Assembly (NCBI GenBank): GCA_965250205.1
Contig: CBDFNK010000018.1
Coordinates: 169,260-233,259 of the forward strand
Direction of reading: 5' to 3'
DNA length: 64,000 nt
Source: JAHZKN01 sp965250205
GTDB lineage: Bacteria; Pseudomonadota; Alphaproteobacteria; Rhizobiales; Hyphomicrobiaceae
Shown here one piece after another: positions 35,601-48,029 of the stretch. A program made the position numbers and the translations under genes. Positions within the stretch are counted from its first letter, which is position 1. Each line of letters opens with the position of its first letter. The notes under the pieces were generated by a model. That model saw only the letters and a program-made list of their open reading frames with translations, ran no database searches and was not told the DNA's origin.

Positions 35601-36901
35601 CCGAGACGGTGCAAGGTTGGTGCGCGGTTAAGCATCACGGGATGCTCGCGGATCACCTCGTCGAGCACGTCCCAGACTTCTGGACGTTCCTTTTCAACCA
35701 ACTTCTTGGCTTGCTTGACGGTAGCAGCCTGACCGAGCGCTTGCAGGCGCGCATAGATAAATGGCTTGAATAATTCCAGAGCCATTTTCTTTGGCAGACC
35801 ACATTGATGCAGCTTTAATTCCGGACCAACCACGATCACGGAGCGGCCAGAGTAGTCAACGCGCTTGCCGAGCAAGTTCTGACGAAAGCGGCCTTGCTTA
35901 CCCTTCAACATGTCAGCGAGTGATTTCAACGGACGCTTGTTGGCACCCGTGATAACGCGACCACGGCGGCCGTTATCAAACAGAGCATCAACGGATTCCT
36001 GCAACATTCGCTTTTCGTTGCGGATGATGATGTCGGGCGCTCTAAGCTCCATAAGCCGCTTCAAGCGATTGTTTCGGTTGATGACGCGACGATAGAGATC
36101 GTTGAGATCTGAAGTTGCAAAGCGACCGCCATCAAGTGGCACCAGAGGGCGCAGCTCAGGCGGGATCACGGGAACCACAGTCAAGATCATCCATTCCGGG
36201 CGGTTACCTGATTCAATGAACGATTCAATCACCTTAAGCCGCTTACCAAGCTTCTTAGGCTTCAACTCTGTGGTTGCCTCGGCAATTTCCTTGCGCAGGT
36301 CTTCACGGATCTGATGCAGATCAAGCGCCATCAGCAGTTCGCGAATGGCTTCAGCACCAATGCCGGCGGTGAAGCTGTCAGGGCCATATTCGTCGAGCGC
36401 GGTGTTGTATTCTTCTTCCGTCAGCAATTGCTTTTCGGTGAACGGAGAAATGCCGGGTTCAATAACAATGTAGTTTTCAAAGTAGAGAACGCGCTCAAGA
36501 TTCTTCAGTGTCATATCCATCAGCAAGCCAATGCGCGATGGCAAAGACTTCAAGAACCAAATGTGCGCAACGGGAGCGGCAAGCTCAATATGGCCCATGC
36601 GCTCACGGCGCACTTTGGCAAGCGTAACCTCAACACCGCATTTTTCGCAGATCAGGCCTTTGTACTTCATGCGCTTGTATTTGCCGCACAAGCATTCATA
36701 ATCTTTGATCGGGCCAAAGATGCGGGCACAGAACAGACCATCACGCTCCGGTTTAAACGTTCGGTAGTTGATCGTTTCTGGCTTTTTGATCTCACCAAAT
36801 GACCACGACAGGATATCATCAGGGCTCGCAATCGAGATCCTGATTTGATCAAACGTCGGCATAGGTGCCTGGGTCTTAAACAGGTTTGTGATCTCGTTCA
36901 T
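32663..36901 (-). CDS. rpoC: RNA polymerase beta' subunit
   Basis: 1412 aa. The catalytic triad NADFDGDQM is present, as are the N-terminal zinc finger ([23 protein letters not shown]), the switch/clamp region ([49 protein letters not shown]), the second Cys cluster ([17 protein letters not shown]) and the bridge/trigger helices ([23 protein letters not shown]). GGAG lies 7 bases before the ATG. It follows rpoB by 160 bases. Confidence 0.99.
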   Translation of the reverse strand: [1412 protein letters not shown]

Positions 36902-37061
36902 TCGTTTTCTCCGACGAGATAAAGTGCAGCGCCATGCGCTTTATCTCTTGGCTCAATTATGTGCCTCGGCAAACAGGCCTAAGGCTTCTTTATTGTGAGG
37001 ATGCGCATAATCCTCAAACTGCAACTTGGCGACAGCAACACTTCGCTGCTGTCGCGCAATG

Positions 37062-41225
<4,164 letters not shown>

Positions 41226-41469
41226 GTCCGCTCCTTCACGTTTCTAGCGCGGCTGCCGGCCCGCGCACTCTGCCCCCTCAAGTCGATAGCGCTGGCCACG
41301 GCGCCTCCCTTGAGATGTGTTCTTCAACGGCTTACCGGAACCCCTCAAAACGATGCGATATCGCTTGGAGAGGCTCCGGAAAACCGTTCTTTACGCAACC
41401 CATGCACGTCAGTCGGCGGCGGGCTTGAGAATTGCTCCTCTTGGCTCGCCGCCAACAAACTGCATGTCT

Positions 41470-41841
41470 TTAGGTCAGCTCAACCTGAGCGCCTTGATCT
41501 TCAAGCTGCTTCTTGAGCTTTTCTGCTTCTTCTTTGTCGACGCCTTCTTTGACAGGCTTGCCACCGGCTTCAACGAGGTCTTTTGCTTCCTTCAGGCCAA
41601 GACCTGTGATCGCGCGAACCTCTTTAATGACGTTGATTTTCTTGTCGCCTGCAGCTTTCAAAATGACGTTGAATTCTGTCTGCTCTTCAGCAGCTGCAGC
41701 GCCAGCACCAGGAGCTGCTGCAACAGCAACAGCAGCGGAAGCGGAAACGCCCCACTCGTCTTCCAGCTTTTTGGCAAGCTCAGCAGCTTCCATCACAGTT
41801 AGCTTTGACAGATCGTCAACGATCTTTGCCAGATCGGTCAT
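41470..41841 (-). CDS. rplL: 50S ribosomal protein L7/L12
   Basis: 123 aa. N-terminal dimerisation helices, an Ala-rich hinge (AAVAVAAAPGAGAAAAEEQ), and the factor-binding C-terminal domain with KKINVIKEVRAITGLGLKEAKDLVEAGGKPVKEGVDKEEAEKLKKQLE. GGAAGG precedes the ATG. A 244-base gap separates it from rpoB; no gene was seen in that gap. Confidence 0.98.
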   Translation of the reverse strand: MTDLAKIVDDLSKLTVMEAAELAKKLEDEWGVSASAAVAVAAAPGAGAAAAEEQTEFNVILKAAGDKKINVIKEVRAITGLGLKEAKDLVEAGGKPVKEGVDKEEAEKLKKQLEDQGAQVELT

Positions 41842-41925
41842 GTTAGTCTTCCTTCCAAGTTTGAACCTGTTTCAGGTGCGTGTTGGCCTTCTGGCAAACA
41901 CACACAAATGATTTCCACCTTAGGT

Positions 41926-42435
41926 CTAGCCGGCACTTGCTTTGGCTTGAATGACCCGAGCCAATTGACCACCTGGCTCTTTGACTGTGCGGGCGATTTT
42001 GGTCGCCGGCGCATTCAATAGGCCAATCAGTTGGGCACGCAGCTCATCAAGCGATGGCAACGCTGCAAGCGCTTCCACGCCTGAAGCATCAAGAACATCC
42101 TTGCCCATCGAGCCGCCGAGGATCACGAGGTTGTCGTTCTCCTTTGCAAACTTGACAGCAATTTTCGGCGCAGCGATGGGGTCTTCAGAATAGGCTATAC
42201 ACGTTGGCCCTTTGAACAGATCCTCAATACCCGCTACGTCGGTGTCCTTGAGTGCAAGCTTTGCCAACCGGTTCTTCGCCACTTTGACAGAACCACCCGC
42301 CTCTTTAATTTGGCGGCGGTAGTCCGTCATTTGTGCGACGGTTAAACCAGCATAGTGGGCGACAACCACGACACCTGTGTCCTTAAACACATCGTGCAGC
42401 GTTGACACGAGCTCACGTTTCGCGGCTCTTTCCAC
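41926..42435 (-). CDS. rplJ: 50S ribosomal protein L10
   Basis: 169 aa, GTG start with AAGGAG 9 bases upstream. It forms the stalk base binding L7/L12 dimers. Matches: ERAAKRELVSTLHDVFKDTGVVVVAHYAGLTVAQM, RQIKEAGGSVKVAKNRLAKLAL. The long helical C-terminus is typical of Alphaproteobacteria. Confidence 0.97.
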   Translation of the reverse strand: MERAAKRELVSTLHDVFKDTGVVVVAHYAGLTVAQMTDYRRQIKEAGGSVKVAKNRLAKLALKDTDVAGIEDLFKGPTCIAYSEDPIAAPKIAVKFAKENDNLVILGGSMGKDVLDASGVEALAALPSLDELRAQLIGLLNAPATKIARTVKEPGGQLARVIQAKASAG

Positions 42436-42818
42436 TTAGGCTCGCTCCTTATTTTGCAACACACCTTCGCTTGAAGGGTTGTTGCGGGTTGCACCAAGCG
42501 CAAACATCAAAGTCCAAACGGACTTCACATCGTCTGCGCCACTTGTCCTGCCCTTCCCGCAACCAAAGAACCTGGCGACGGTGCTGACCCAGAAGGCTCA
42601 AACCGGAAGCGTGCCAAATGCTTGGCGCAAATCCGATTGATCTCCCATCTCATGCTGGCCCTCTTTATCTTAAGGCTTAAGCAGCTGGCACGTTTGTTTG
42701 TCGCCAAACAGCAGTGTTCACCACACCAACAATCTCGGACAGGTCTCCAAATCAAAAATCCTAATCGATCCAAGATTTGAAGTTTCAGCCCCGAGAGGCT
42801 AAAACGGTTTCCCGAGGC
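42436..42818 (-). other. rplA-rplJ intergenic leader
   Basis: 383 bases without a gene, between rplA and rplJ. The rplJ-proximal part holds a structured region at 42498-42539 described separately. The rest shows no recognisable signal. Confidence 0.6.
42498..42539 (-). ncRNA. Possible L10 leader (autoregulatory mRNA structure)
   Basis: Upstream of rplJ, an inner stem aagtcc/ggactt (42510-42515 with 42520-42525) is enclosed by a stem gcgca/tgcgc (42498-42502 with 42535-42539), with asymmetric purine-rich internal loops such as GACGATGTG. This layout and position match L10 leaders, where L10-L12 complexes bind a kink-turn to repress translation. Assigned by structure and position only. Confidence 0.5.
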
Positions 42819-43559
42819 TTAAGCGCCTGCGGAAATATTCGAAGTATCAATTTTCACACCTGGGCCCATGGTTGAGCTGAGTGAAATGCGCTTGAGATAC
42901 GTGCCCTTGGCACCGGTTGGCTTGGCTTTCATCACTGAATCGACCAATGCTTTGACGTTTTCAGCCAGCGCTTGTTCGGTGAAACTGGCTTTGCCAACGC
43001 CTGCGTGCACAATGCCGGATTTCTCAACGCGGAATTCAACCGAACCGCCTTTGGCACCCTTAATGGCCGTGACAACATCCATCGTCACTGTGCCAACACG
43101 CGGGTTAGGCATCAGGCCACGTGGACCCAGCACCTTACCAAGACGACCAACGAGGCCCATCATGTCAGGCGTTGCAATACAGCGATCAAAGTTGATCTTG
43201 CCCTTTTGTACTTCGGCGACAAGTTCTTCAGCGCCCACAATGTCTGCGCCTGCTGCCTTGGCTTCGTCCGCTTTTGAACCGCGCGCAAAAACGGCAACCG
43301 TTGCCTGGCGACCAGAGCCATTTGGCAGATTGCAGACCCCACGCACAACCTGATCAGCGTGCTTTGGATCAACGCCCAAGTTCATGGCGATCTCAACCGT
43401 TTCGTCAAACTTGGCTTTGGCACCATCTTTGACGAGCTTCACTGCTTCATCGATGGAATACGCCTTGTTAACCTCAACAGCTTGGCGCAGTTTGTGGAGA
43501 CGTTTGCCGCCTGCCGCACGCACCTTCACGGATTCTTCTTTTGTCATGCTTGTTGCCAT
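42819..43559 (-). CDS. rplA: 50S ribosomal protein L1
   Basis: 246 aa. It forms the mobile L1 stalk. Matches: KFDETVEIAMNLGVDPKHADQVVRGVCNLPNGSGR, ATPDMMGLVGRLGKVLGPRGLMPNPRVGTV and KGTYLKRISLSSTMGPGVKID. GGAG lies 7 bases before the ATG, just after the rplK stop. Confidence 0.98.
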   Translation of the reverse strand: MATSMTKEESVKVRAAGGKRLHKLRQAVEVNKAYSIDEAVKLVKDGAKAKFDETVEIAMNLGVDPKHADQVVRGVCNLPNGSGRQATVAVFARGSKADEAKAAGADIVGAEELVAEVQKGKINFDRCIATPDMMGLVGRLGKVLGPRGLMPNPRVGTVTMDVVTAIKGAKGGSVEFRVEKSGIVHAGVGKASFTEQALAENVKALVDSVMKAKPTGAKGTYLKRISLSSTMGPGVKIDTSNISAGA

Positions 43560-43563
43560 GATC

Positions 43564-43992
43564 CTACTCCACCACCGTTAGGCCCATTGACCGAGCTGAA
43601 CCGGCAATCGTGTGTGCTGCCTGTTCGACATCGTCAGTGTTGAGGTCTACCATTTTTAAAACTGCAATTTCGCGAACCTGCTTCATCGTCACCGAGCCAG
43701 CCACAGAACGGCCTGGCTCTTTGCTACCTGACTTAAGCTTGGCAGCTTTCTTGAGATAGAAAGACGCTGGCGGCGTCTTCATCACAAACGTGAACGAGCG
43801 ATCCGTAAAAACGGTGATCTTAACTGGGATCGGCGTGTCCTTCTCAATGTCTTTTGTCTTGGCATTGAAGGCTTTGCAGAATTCCATGATGTTGACACCG
43901 CGCTGACCGAGCGCGGGGCCAATAGGTGGCGATGGGTTTGCACTCCCTGCCGGCACCTGTAGGTTGATAAAGCCGTTTATTTTCTTTGCCAT
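43564..43992 (-). CDS. rplK: 50S ribosomal protein L11
   Basis: 142 aa. Matches: INLQVPAGSANPSPPIGPALGQRGVNIMEFCKAFNAKT and KTPPASFYLKKAAKL; C-terminal thiostrepton-region residues are normal. rplA follows after 4 bases. Confidence 0.98.
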   Translation of the reverse strand: MAKKINGFINLQVPAGSANPSPPIGPALGQRGVNIMEFCKAFNAKTKDIEKDTPIPVKITVFTDRSFTFVMKTPPASFYLKKAAKLKSGSKEPGRSVAGSVTMKQVREIAVLKMVDLNTDDVEQAAHTIAGSARSMGLTVVE

Positions 43993-44257
43993 TCAAATCC
44001 CCTGGCGTTGTCGGGATGGCGGACACACGGATGTCAGTCATCCCAGGGTTAGCGGTTAGCGGGTTTTGGACGCCTTCAAAGGCATCCGCCACCCTCCCGC
44101 ACAAGTTGCATGTGAAATCGCGCTGCTGGCTCAAGACGCGTCGGGCCTGTCTAAGGCTCCGCCGCTGACTTGGCCATGTGGCGCTTTAGCTCGCACGACC
44201 GCCTACCCCGGCGGCTTAGCACTCCTCTAATCCTCAAACCGATACCAGCAGCCGCTT

Positions 44258-44794
44258 TTAAGATGCCACTTTCTCAACCTGCCCAAATTCCAGTTCCACA
44301 GGCGTCGGACGACCAAAAATCGATACCGCCACCTTGACCCGAGCCCGCTCCTCGTCAACTTCTTCGATGTGACCGGAGAAGGACGCAAATGGTCCCTCTG
44401 CAACCTTGACCTGCTCACCGACCTCAAAGGTGATGGTAGGCCGTGGCCGTTCAACACCTTCCTCAACCTGGTTGAGGATGCGCGCGGCTTCCTCTTCGGA
44501 GATCGGCATTGGCTTACTGTCAGCACCCAAAAACCCGGTGACCTTTGGGGTGTTCTTGATCAGCAAGAACGCCGAATCCGTCATATCCATTTTGACCAAC
44601 ACGTAACCAGGCAGAAACTTGCGTTCTGAATGGACTTTCTTGCCGCGTTTGATCTCAATATATTCTTCCGTCGGCACCACAACGTCTTCAAACGCAGCTT
44701 CAAGTCCCGCCGCCTTGGCACGCTCCTTAATGGCTTCGGCCACTTTGGATTCAAAATTCGTATAGGCGTGTACGATGTACCAGCGCTTGGCCAT
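44258..44794 (-). CDS. nusG: Transcription termination/antitermination factor NusG
   Basis: 178 aa from the ATG at 44794 (MAKRWYIVHAYTNFESKVAEAI). NGN domain with GYVLVKMDMTDSAFLLIKNTPKVTGFLG, then the KOW domain (EVGEQVKVAEGPFASFSGHIEEVDEERARVKV). It links RNA polymerase with Rho or ribosomal S10. A 265-base gap without a gene separates it from rplK. Confidence 0.97.
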   Translation of the reverse strand: MAKRWYIVHAYTNFESKVAEAIKERAKAAGLEAAFEDVVVPTEEYIEIKRGKKVHSERKFLPGYVLVKMDMTDSAFLLIKNTPKVTGFLGADSKPMPISEEEAARILNQVEEGVERPRPTITFEVGEQVKVAEGPFASFSGHIEEVDEERARVKVAVSIFGRPTPVELEFGQVEKVAS

Positions 44795-44861
44795 CTTGCT
44801 CTCTTTCCTCGCCACCGCAATGTCAGGCAGCGGCCCCCGCAGTGATAAACTCAGCCGACCG

Positions 44862-45056
44862 CTATTTGCCGAGCTCTAAGATCAGGCCAACAATCCAGCT
44901 CAAGAACAGGTCGGCAAAGAAGAAGAAGATGGCCGCAAGCGTAACCATGATCAGCACCATCACGGTGGTGATCCACACTTCACTCCAGGTTGGCCAAGTG
45001 ACCTTGGAAACCTCTTGTCGAACTTCTTGTATGAACTCAAATGGATTTTTTGCCAT
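44862..45056 (-). CDS. secE: Protein translocase subunit SecE
   Basis: 64 aa from the ATG at 45056 (AGGA 9 bases upstream), the short single-span form. An amphipathic helix (FIQEVRQEVSKVTWPTWSEV) is followed by one membrane segment (VMVLIMVTLAAIFFFFADLFLSWIVGLIL). Between tRNA-Trp and nusG, the standard position. Confidence 0.96.
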   Translation of the reverse strand: MAKNPFEFIQEVRQEVSKVTWPTWSEVWITTVMVLIMVTLAAIFFFFADLFLSWIVGLILELGK

Positions 45057-45272
45057 CAAAACTTTTCCTATGACGCCATGCGTCAAAGCGACGCATCCCG
45101 GATTTCGGGAGGCATCGCACAACCTTTTCCAGCGGATTTAGATCAAAGCGATCAAAATTGACAGAAATTTCGAACACCCACTCTAATCTATTCCACGGAG
45201 ATAGAGCAACAGGTCTGCGCTTCAACAAACGCAGGTTGCTCTAGCCCCAACAGGGACCCCGCACCGAACAAA

Positions 45273-45348
45273 TGGCAGGGGTGGAGGGTCTCGAACCCCC
45301 AGCCTTCGGTTTTGGAGACCGACGCTCTACCAATTGAGCTACACCCCT
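45273..45348 (-). tRNA. tRNA-Trp (CCA)
   Basis: 76 bases including an encoded 3' CCA. Acceptor arm aggggtg/cacccct, D arm with AGCTCAATTGGTAGAGC, anticodon CCA in GTCTCCAAAAC, T arm GGGGGTTCGAGACCCTC. It opens the secE-nusG operon. Confidence 0.97.
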
Positions 45349-45438
45349 AAACGCCTCAGAGCATCAACTGCAGACCTCGGAGCGCGTTTCTTTAGCGGAA
45401 GTTTTGGCCTTTGTCACGGGGTCTGCCCAATTTGACGG

Positions 45439-45762
45439 TCAGGCCTGAGGCACGACCGTGACCGCCGTACCATAAGCAATCACTTCAGTAACCGCTGAGG
45501 CGATTTCATTGGCATCATAGCGCATTGCAAGAACCGCATTGGCCCCACGCGCCTCAGCTTCTTTGATCATAAATTCATAGGCCTCCTGCCGGGTCGTCTC
45601 GGCAAGCTGCGCGTAAAGGGGAATGGAGCCGCCAAAAAGGATCTGAATACTCGCCCGAACATTGCCGACAATGGAACGTGAGCGCACTGACAGGCCGCGC
45701 ACCACCCCAAAATGCCGCTCAACACGATAGCCAGGCAGGTCATTGGTCGTAACGACGATCAT
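45439..45762 (-). CDS. YbjQ/UPF0145 family protein
   Basis: 107 aa. Family marks: a start of strands around 'TTNDLPGYRVERHFGVVRGLSVRSRS', the 'EAYEFMIKEAEARGANAVLAMRYD' helix-strand, and a final TAVTVVP. Members form pentamers; the biological function is not established. Stands alone between tRNA-Trp and the APS kinase fusion. Confidence 0.88.
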   Translation of the reverse strand: MIVVTTNDLPGYRVERHFGVVRGLSVRSRSIVGNVRASIQILFGGSIPLYAQLAETTRQEAYEFMIKEAEARGANAVLAMRYDANEIASAVTEVIAYGTAVTVVPQA

Positions 45763-45876
45763 GGCAACTCAACTCTCTTGTGTTCACTGTTCTTTTGATC
45801 GCAAGGCGCGACGGCATTGTCAGAAACACCAACCATTCTGAGGCGTGTTTGGCAACCAACAACACCATGGCCAACC

Positions 45877-47337
45877 TCACATTTGGAGCAGATCCGCAAT
45901 GATGCGCTCAGCCGCATACTCAGCCGTCTCCGTCGTCGTATCAACCATCATCTCCGGGCGTTCAGGTGGCTCATAGGGGCTATCGATGCCTGTGAAATTT
46001 TTTATCTCGCCACGCCGCGCCTTGGCATACAGCCCTTTGACATCACGTTGCTCGGCAACTTCGAGTGGCGTCGCGACATAGATCTCATGAAAGTCATGGG
46101 ATGCAACCGTCTCACGTGCCAGGTGACGCTCCGCTTTGAACGGTGAAATGAACGATACCAACACAATCAAACCGGCATCACACATCAACTTGCTGACTTC
46201 AGAAATGCGCCGAATGTTTTCAACCCGGTCGACATCGGTGAAGCCAAGGTCTTTGTTGAGACCATGGCGCACATTATCACCATCCAACAACATCGTGTGC
46301 CGACCCGCCGCATTGAGGCGCTGTTCAACGATATCCGCAATCGTTGATTTGCCTGAACCTGACAGACCTGTGAACCACAACACACACGCTTTTTGCTGCT
46401 TTTGACGCGCCCGTTGTTGCGCCGTGATCGTGGTTTTCTGCCAACGAATATTGCTGGCCCGGCGCAGCGAATAATCAATCAGGCCGAGCCCAACAACTGC
46501 ATCTGTCGCCGGATCAACGAGTGAGAATAGTCCCGCTCCGCGATCTTCCAGAAACGAGATGCACTGAAACGGCTCTGTCGTGTTGATGTTGCAGACACCA
46601 ATGTCGCCCTTAAGAAGTCGATTGCGCGCAATGCGCTGATCGGCATGGGCATCGCGCTCATACTTGATCCTTGTTACGGTGGCCTCGTGTTTTTCGTTCG
46701 TCGTTTTCATGTGCAACGGGCGCCACGGAATCAACGGGTCAGGGCCAACCCAAAAAATGCGCGCTTGCAGATGGTCTGACAAAAGGGCCTGCGGTTTCGA
46801 GGATTGCGACCCATCGCCACTTTCACCATGCGCACAACCAACGACGTGGTCGATCAACGTTGGGCCCATGTACCAACCAAGGCTGCTATCGCGCTCAAGG
46901 ACATTGCCAGCCGTAGCGCTATCGACCGGAACCGCTGTTACAGTGTGAAACGCGCACCGGGCTTTCACGAACGCTAACAGTGGGCTCAAAAGCGCATCAA
47001 ATCCCTTGCGCCCTTCAGGTGGAAGGTCACCGCTTTCGACGCTCAGCACCAAATGCGACACGCCCAGTTTCGAGGCCAACCAGGCCCAGCGCTGAATGCG
47101 TTGAAGTGCGGTTGCACCTGCTTCAAAGCCTATAAGGGCAACATCAGCCTCAGCGCCTGCACGAACGAGTGCGCTCATGTCTTGGTCGGGGTCTGGGAGT
47201 GGTGTCCATGAAAGGGCCGCCCCCAACGGCGCGCCTTTAACGGCCTCGATGACAGCGGGCGCGCAACCAGCCTCGCCAAGCGTGAGGACACGGACGGGTC
47301 TCGGGGTTGCGCTTGAATTTTGCGAGGCGTCTGACAT
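45877..47337 (-). CDS. cysC: APS kinase (CysC) fused to a degenerate CysN-like half
   Basis: 486 aa from the ATG at 47337 (AGGGTG 8 bases upstream). The C-terminal 200 residues are a complete APS kinase: P-loop GLSGSGKSTIAD, LLDGDNVRHGLNKDLGF, RVENIRRISEV, FISPFKAER, and GLYAKARRGEIKNFTGIDSPYE. It makes PAPS from APS. The N-terminal part resembles CysN (sulfate adenylyltransferase GTPase) in order but is decayed. The P-loop is missing (GEAGCAPAV where GSVDDGKST is expected), the NKMD motif reads ESGD, the second barrel domain is absent, and only the third (ARIFWVGPDPLIPWRP to IDYSLRRASNI) is kept. No cysD nearby. Confidence 0.88.
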   Translation of the reverse strand: MSDASQNSSATPRPVRVLTLGEAGCAPAVIEAVKGAPLGAALSWTPLPDPDQDMSALVRAGAEADVALIGFEAGATALQRIQRWAWLASKLGVSHLVLSVESGDLPPEGRKGFDALLSPLLAFVKARCAFHTVTAVPVDSATAGNVLERDSSLGWYMGPTLIDHVVGCAHGESGDGSQSSKPQALLSDHLQARIFWVGPDPLIPWRPLHMKTTNEKHEATVTRIKYERDAHADQRIARNRLLKGDIGVCNINTTEPFQCISFLEDRGAGLFSLVDPATDAVVGLGLIDYSLRRASNIRWQKTTITAQQRARQKQQKACVLWFTGLSGSGKSTIADIVEQRLNAAGRHTMLLDGDNVRHGLNKDLGFTDVDRVENIRRISEVSKLMCDAGLIVLVSFISPFKAERHLARETVASHDFHEIYVATPLEVAEQRDVKGLYAKARRGEIKNFTGIDSPYEPPERPEMMVDTTTETAEYAAERIIADLLQM

Positions 47338-47342
47338 GCCTT

Positions 47343-47387
47343 CCACCCTGACTTTGGCCACCCTGACTTTGGCCACTCTGACTTTGG
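47343..47387 (-). repeat. 15-bp tandem repeat upstream of the APS kinase fusion
   Basis: Three consecutive 15-bp units (ccaccctgactttgg twice, then one copy with one change) lie immediately before the chosen start codon. They carry the likely ribosome binding site, so copy number could affect expression. They are in frame with an alternative upstream start and would then encode repeated AKVRV. Confidence 0.85.
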
Positions 47388-47476
47388 CACCAGACCACGG
47401 GCTGGCACTCTGTCCTACCATCTACGTGAATCGGAAAGGCGGGTGCAAGATGGCTCGGTAATTATCAAGGGGATGA

Positions 47477-47550
47477 TGGAGCGGGTAGGGGGAATCGAAC
47501 CCCCGTATTCAGCTTGGAAGGCTGCTGCACTACCATTGTGCTATACCCGC
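47477..47550 (-). tRNA. tRNA-Gly (TCC)
   Basis: 74 bases with encoded CCA. Acceptor gcgggta/tacccgc, anticodon TCC in CAGCCTTCCAAGCTG, T arm GGGGGTTCGATTCCCCC. Its first six bases (GCGGGT) are part of the 48-bp unit repeated in the spacer towards tRNA-Tyr. Confidence 0.97.
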
Positions 47551-47715
47551 ACCTCTTTAGCGGTTCCACACTTTCTAAAGTCGTGTGGAGACACCCGCAC
47601 CTCTTTAGCGGTTCCACACTTTCTAAAGTCGTGTGGAGACACCCGCACCTCTTTAGCGGTTCCACACTTTCTAAAGTCGTGTGGAGACACCCGCACCTCT
47701 TTAGCGGTTCCACAC
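47545..47715 (-). repeat. 48-bp tandem repeat in the tRNA-Tyr/tRNA-Gly spacer
   Basis: Three identical 48-bp units (47545-47592, 47593-47640, 47641-47688) and a partial fourth (47689-47715). Each unit holds the first six bases of tRNA-Gly, a spacer, and a ccacac...gtgtgg hairpin. The array is therefore a repeated duplication of the tRNA-Gly 5' edge and its leader. A related hairpin (ccacac...gtgtgg) follows next to tRNA-Tyr. Confidence 0.95.
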
Positions 47716-47743
47716 AACTTTAGGACGTGTGGACCAACAAAAA

Positions 47744-47828
47744 TGGTGGAGGAGGTTGGATTCGAACCAACGTAGGCGAAGCCAGCGGATTTACAGTCCG
47801 CCCCCTTTAGCCACTCGGGCACTCCTCC
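47744..47828 (-). tRNA. tRNA-Tyr (GTA)
   Basis: 85 bases with a long variable arm and encoded CCA. Acceptor ggaggag/ctcctcc, anticodon GTA in GGACTGTAAATCC, variable stem GGCTTCGCC, T arm TTGGTTCGAATCCAA. First of the Tyr-Gly tRNA pair on the minus strand. Confidence 0.97.
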
Positions 47829-48029
47829 GCCCACGTCATCCAGGCAGCATAAAGCACCCAAATGAAAACGCCCCGCACTAGATTTCCGCCGGGGCTTGAC
47901 GTTTATGATAATCTCGCCGCTCGATGTCAAATGGAAATCCACCAAGATCCCGTCGCGGCGTAAACACCTTGGTATAAGCCCAAAAATTTGACACCCCTTG
48001 TCACAGCCGCAGGACCTCTCAGACCCCTC

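Noticed and set aside
47545..47715. CRISPR-like array
   Set aside because: The 48-bp units follow each other without unique spacers and include tRNA sequence; no cas genes are present.
47443..47775. Open frame with repeated TRTSLAVPHFLKSCGD
   Set aside because: It is the translation of the 48-bp tandem repeat (16 codons per unit) running through both tRNA genes; opposite-strand frames are open for the same reason.
47870..47904. Stem gccccg/cggggc upstream of tRNA-Tyr
   Set aside because: A short stem exists but with no T run on either strand; position fits neither a terminator nor a known leader.
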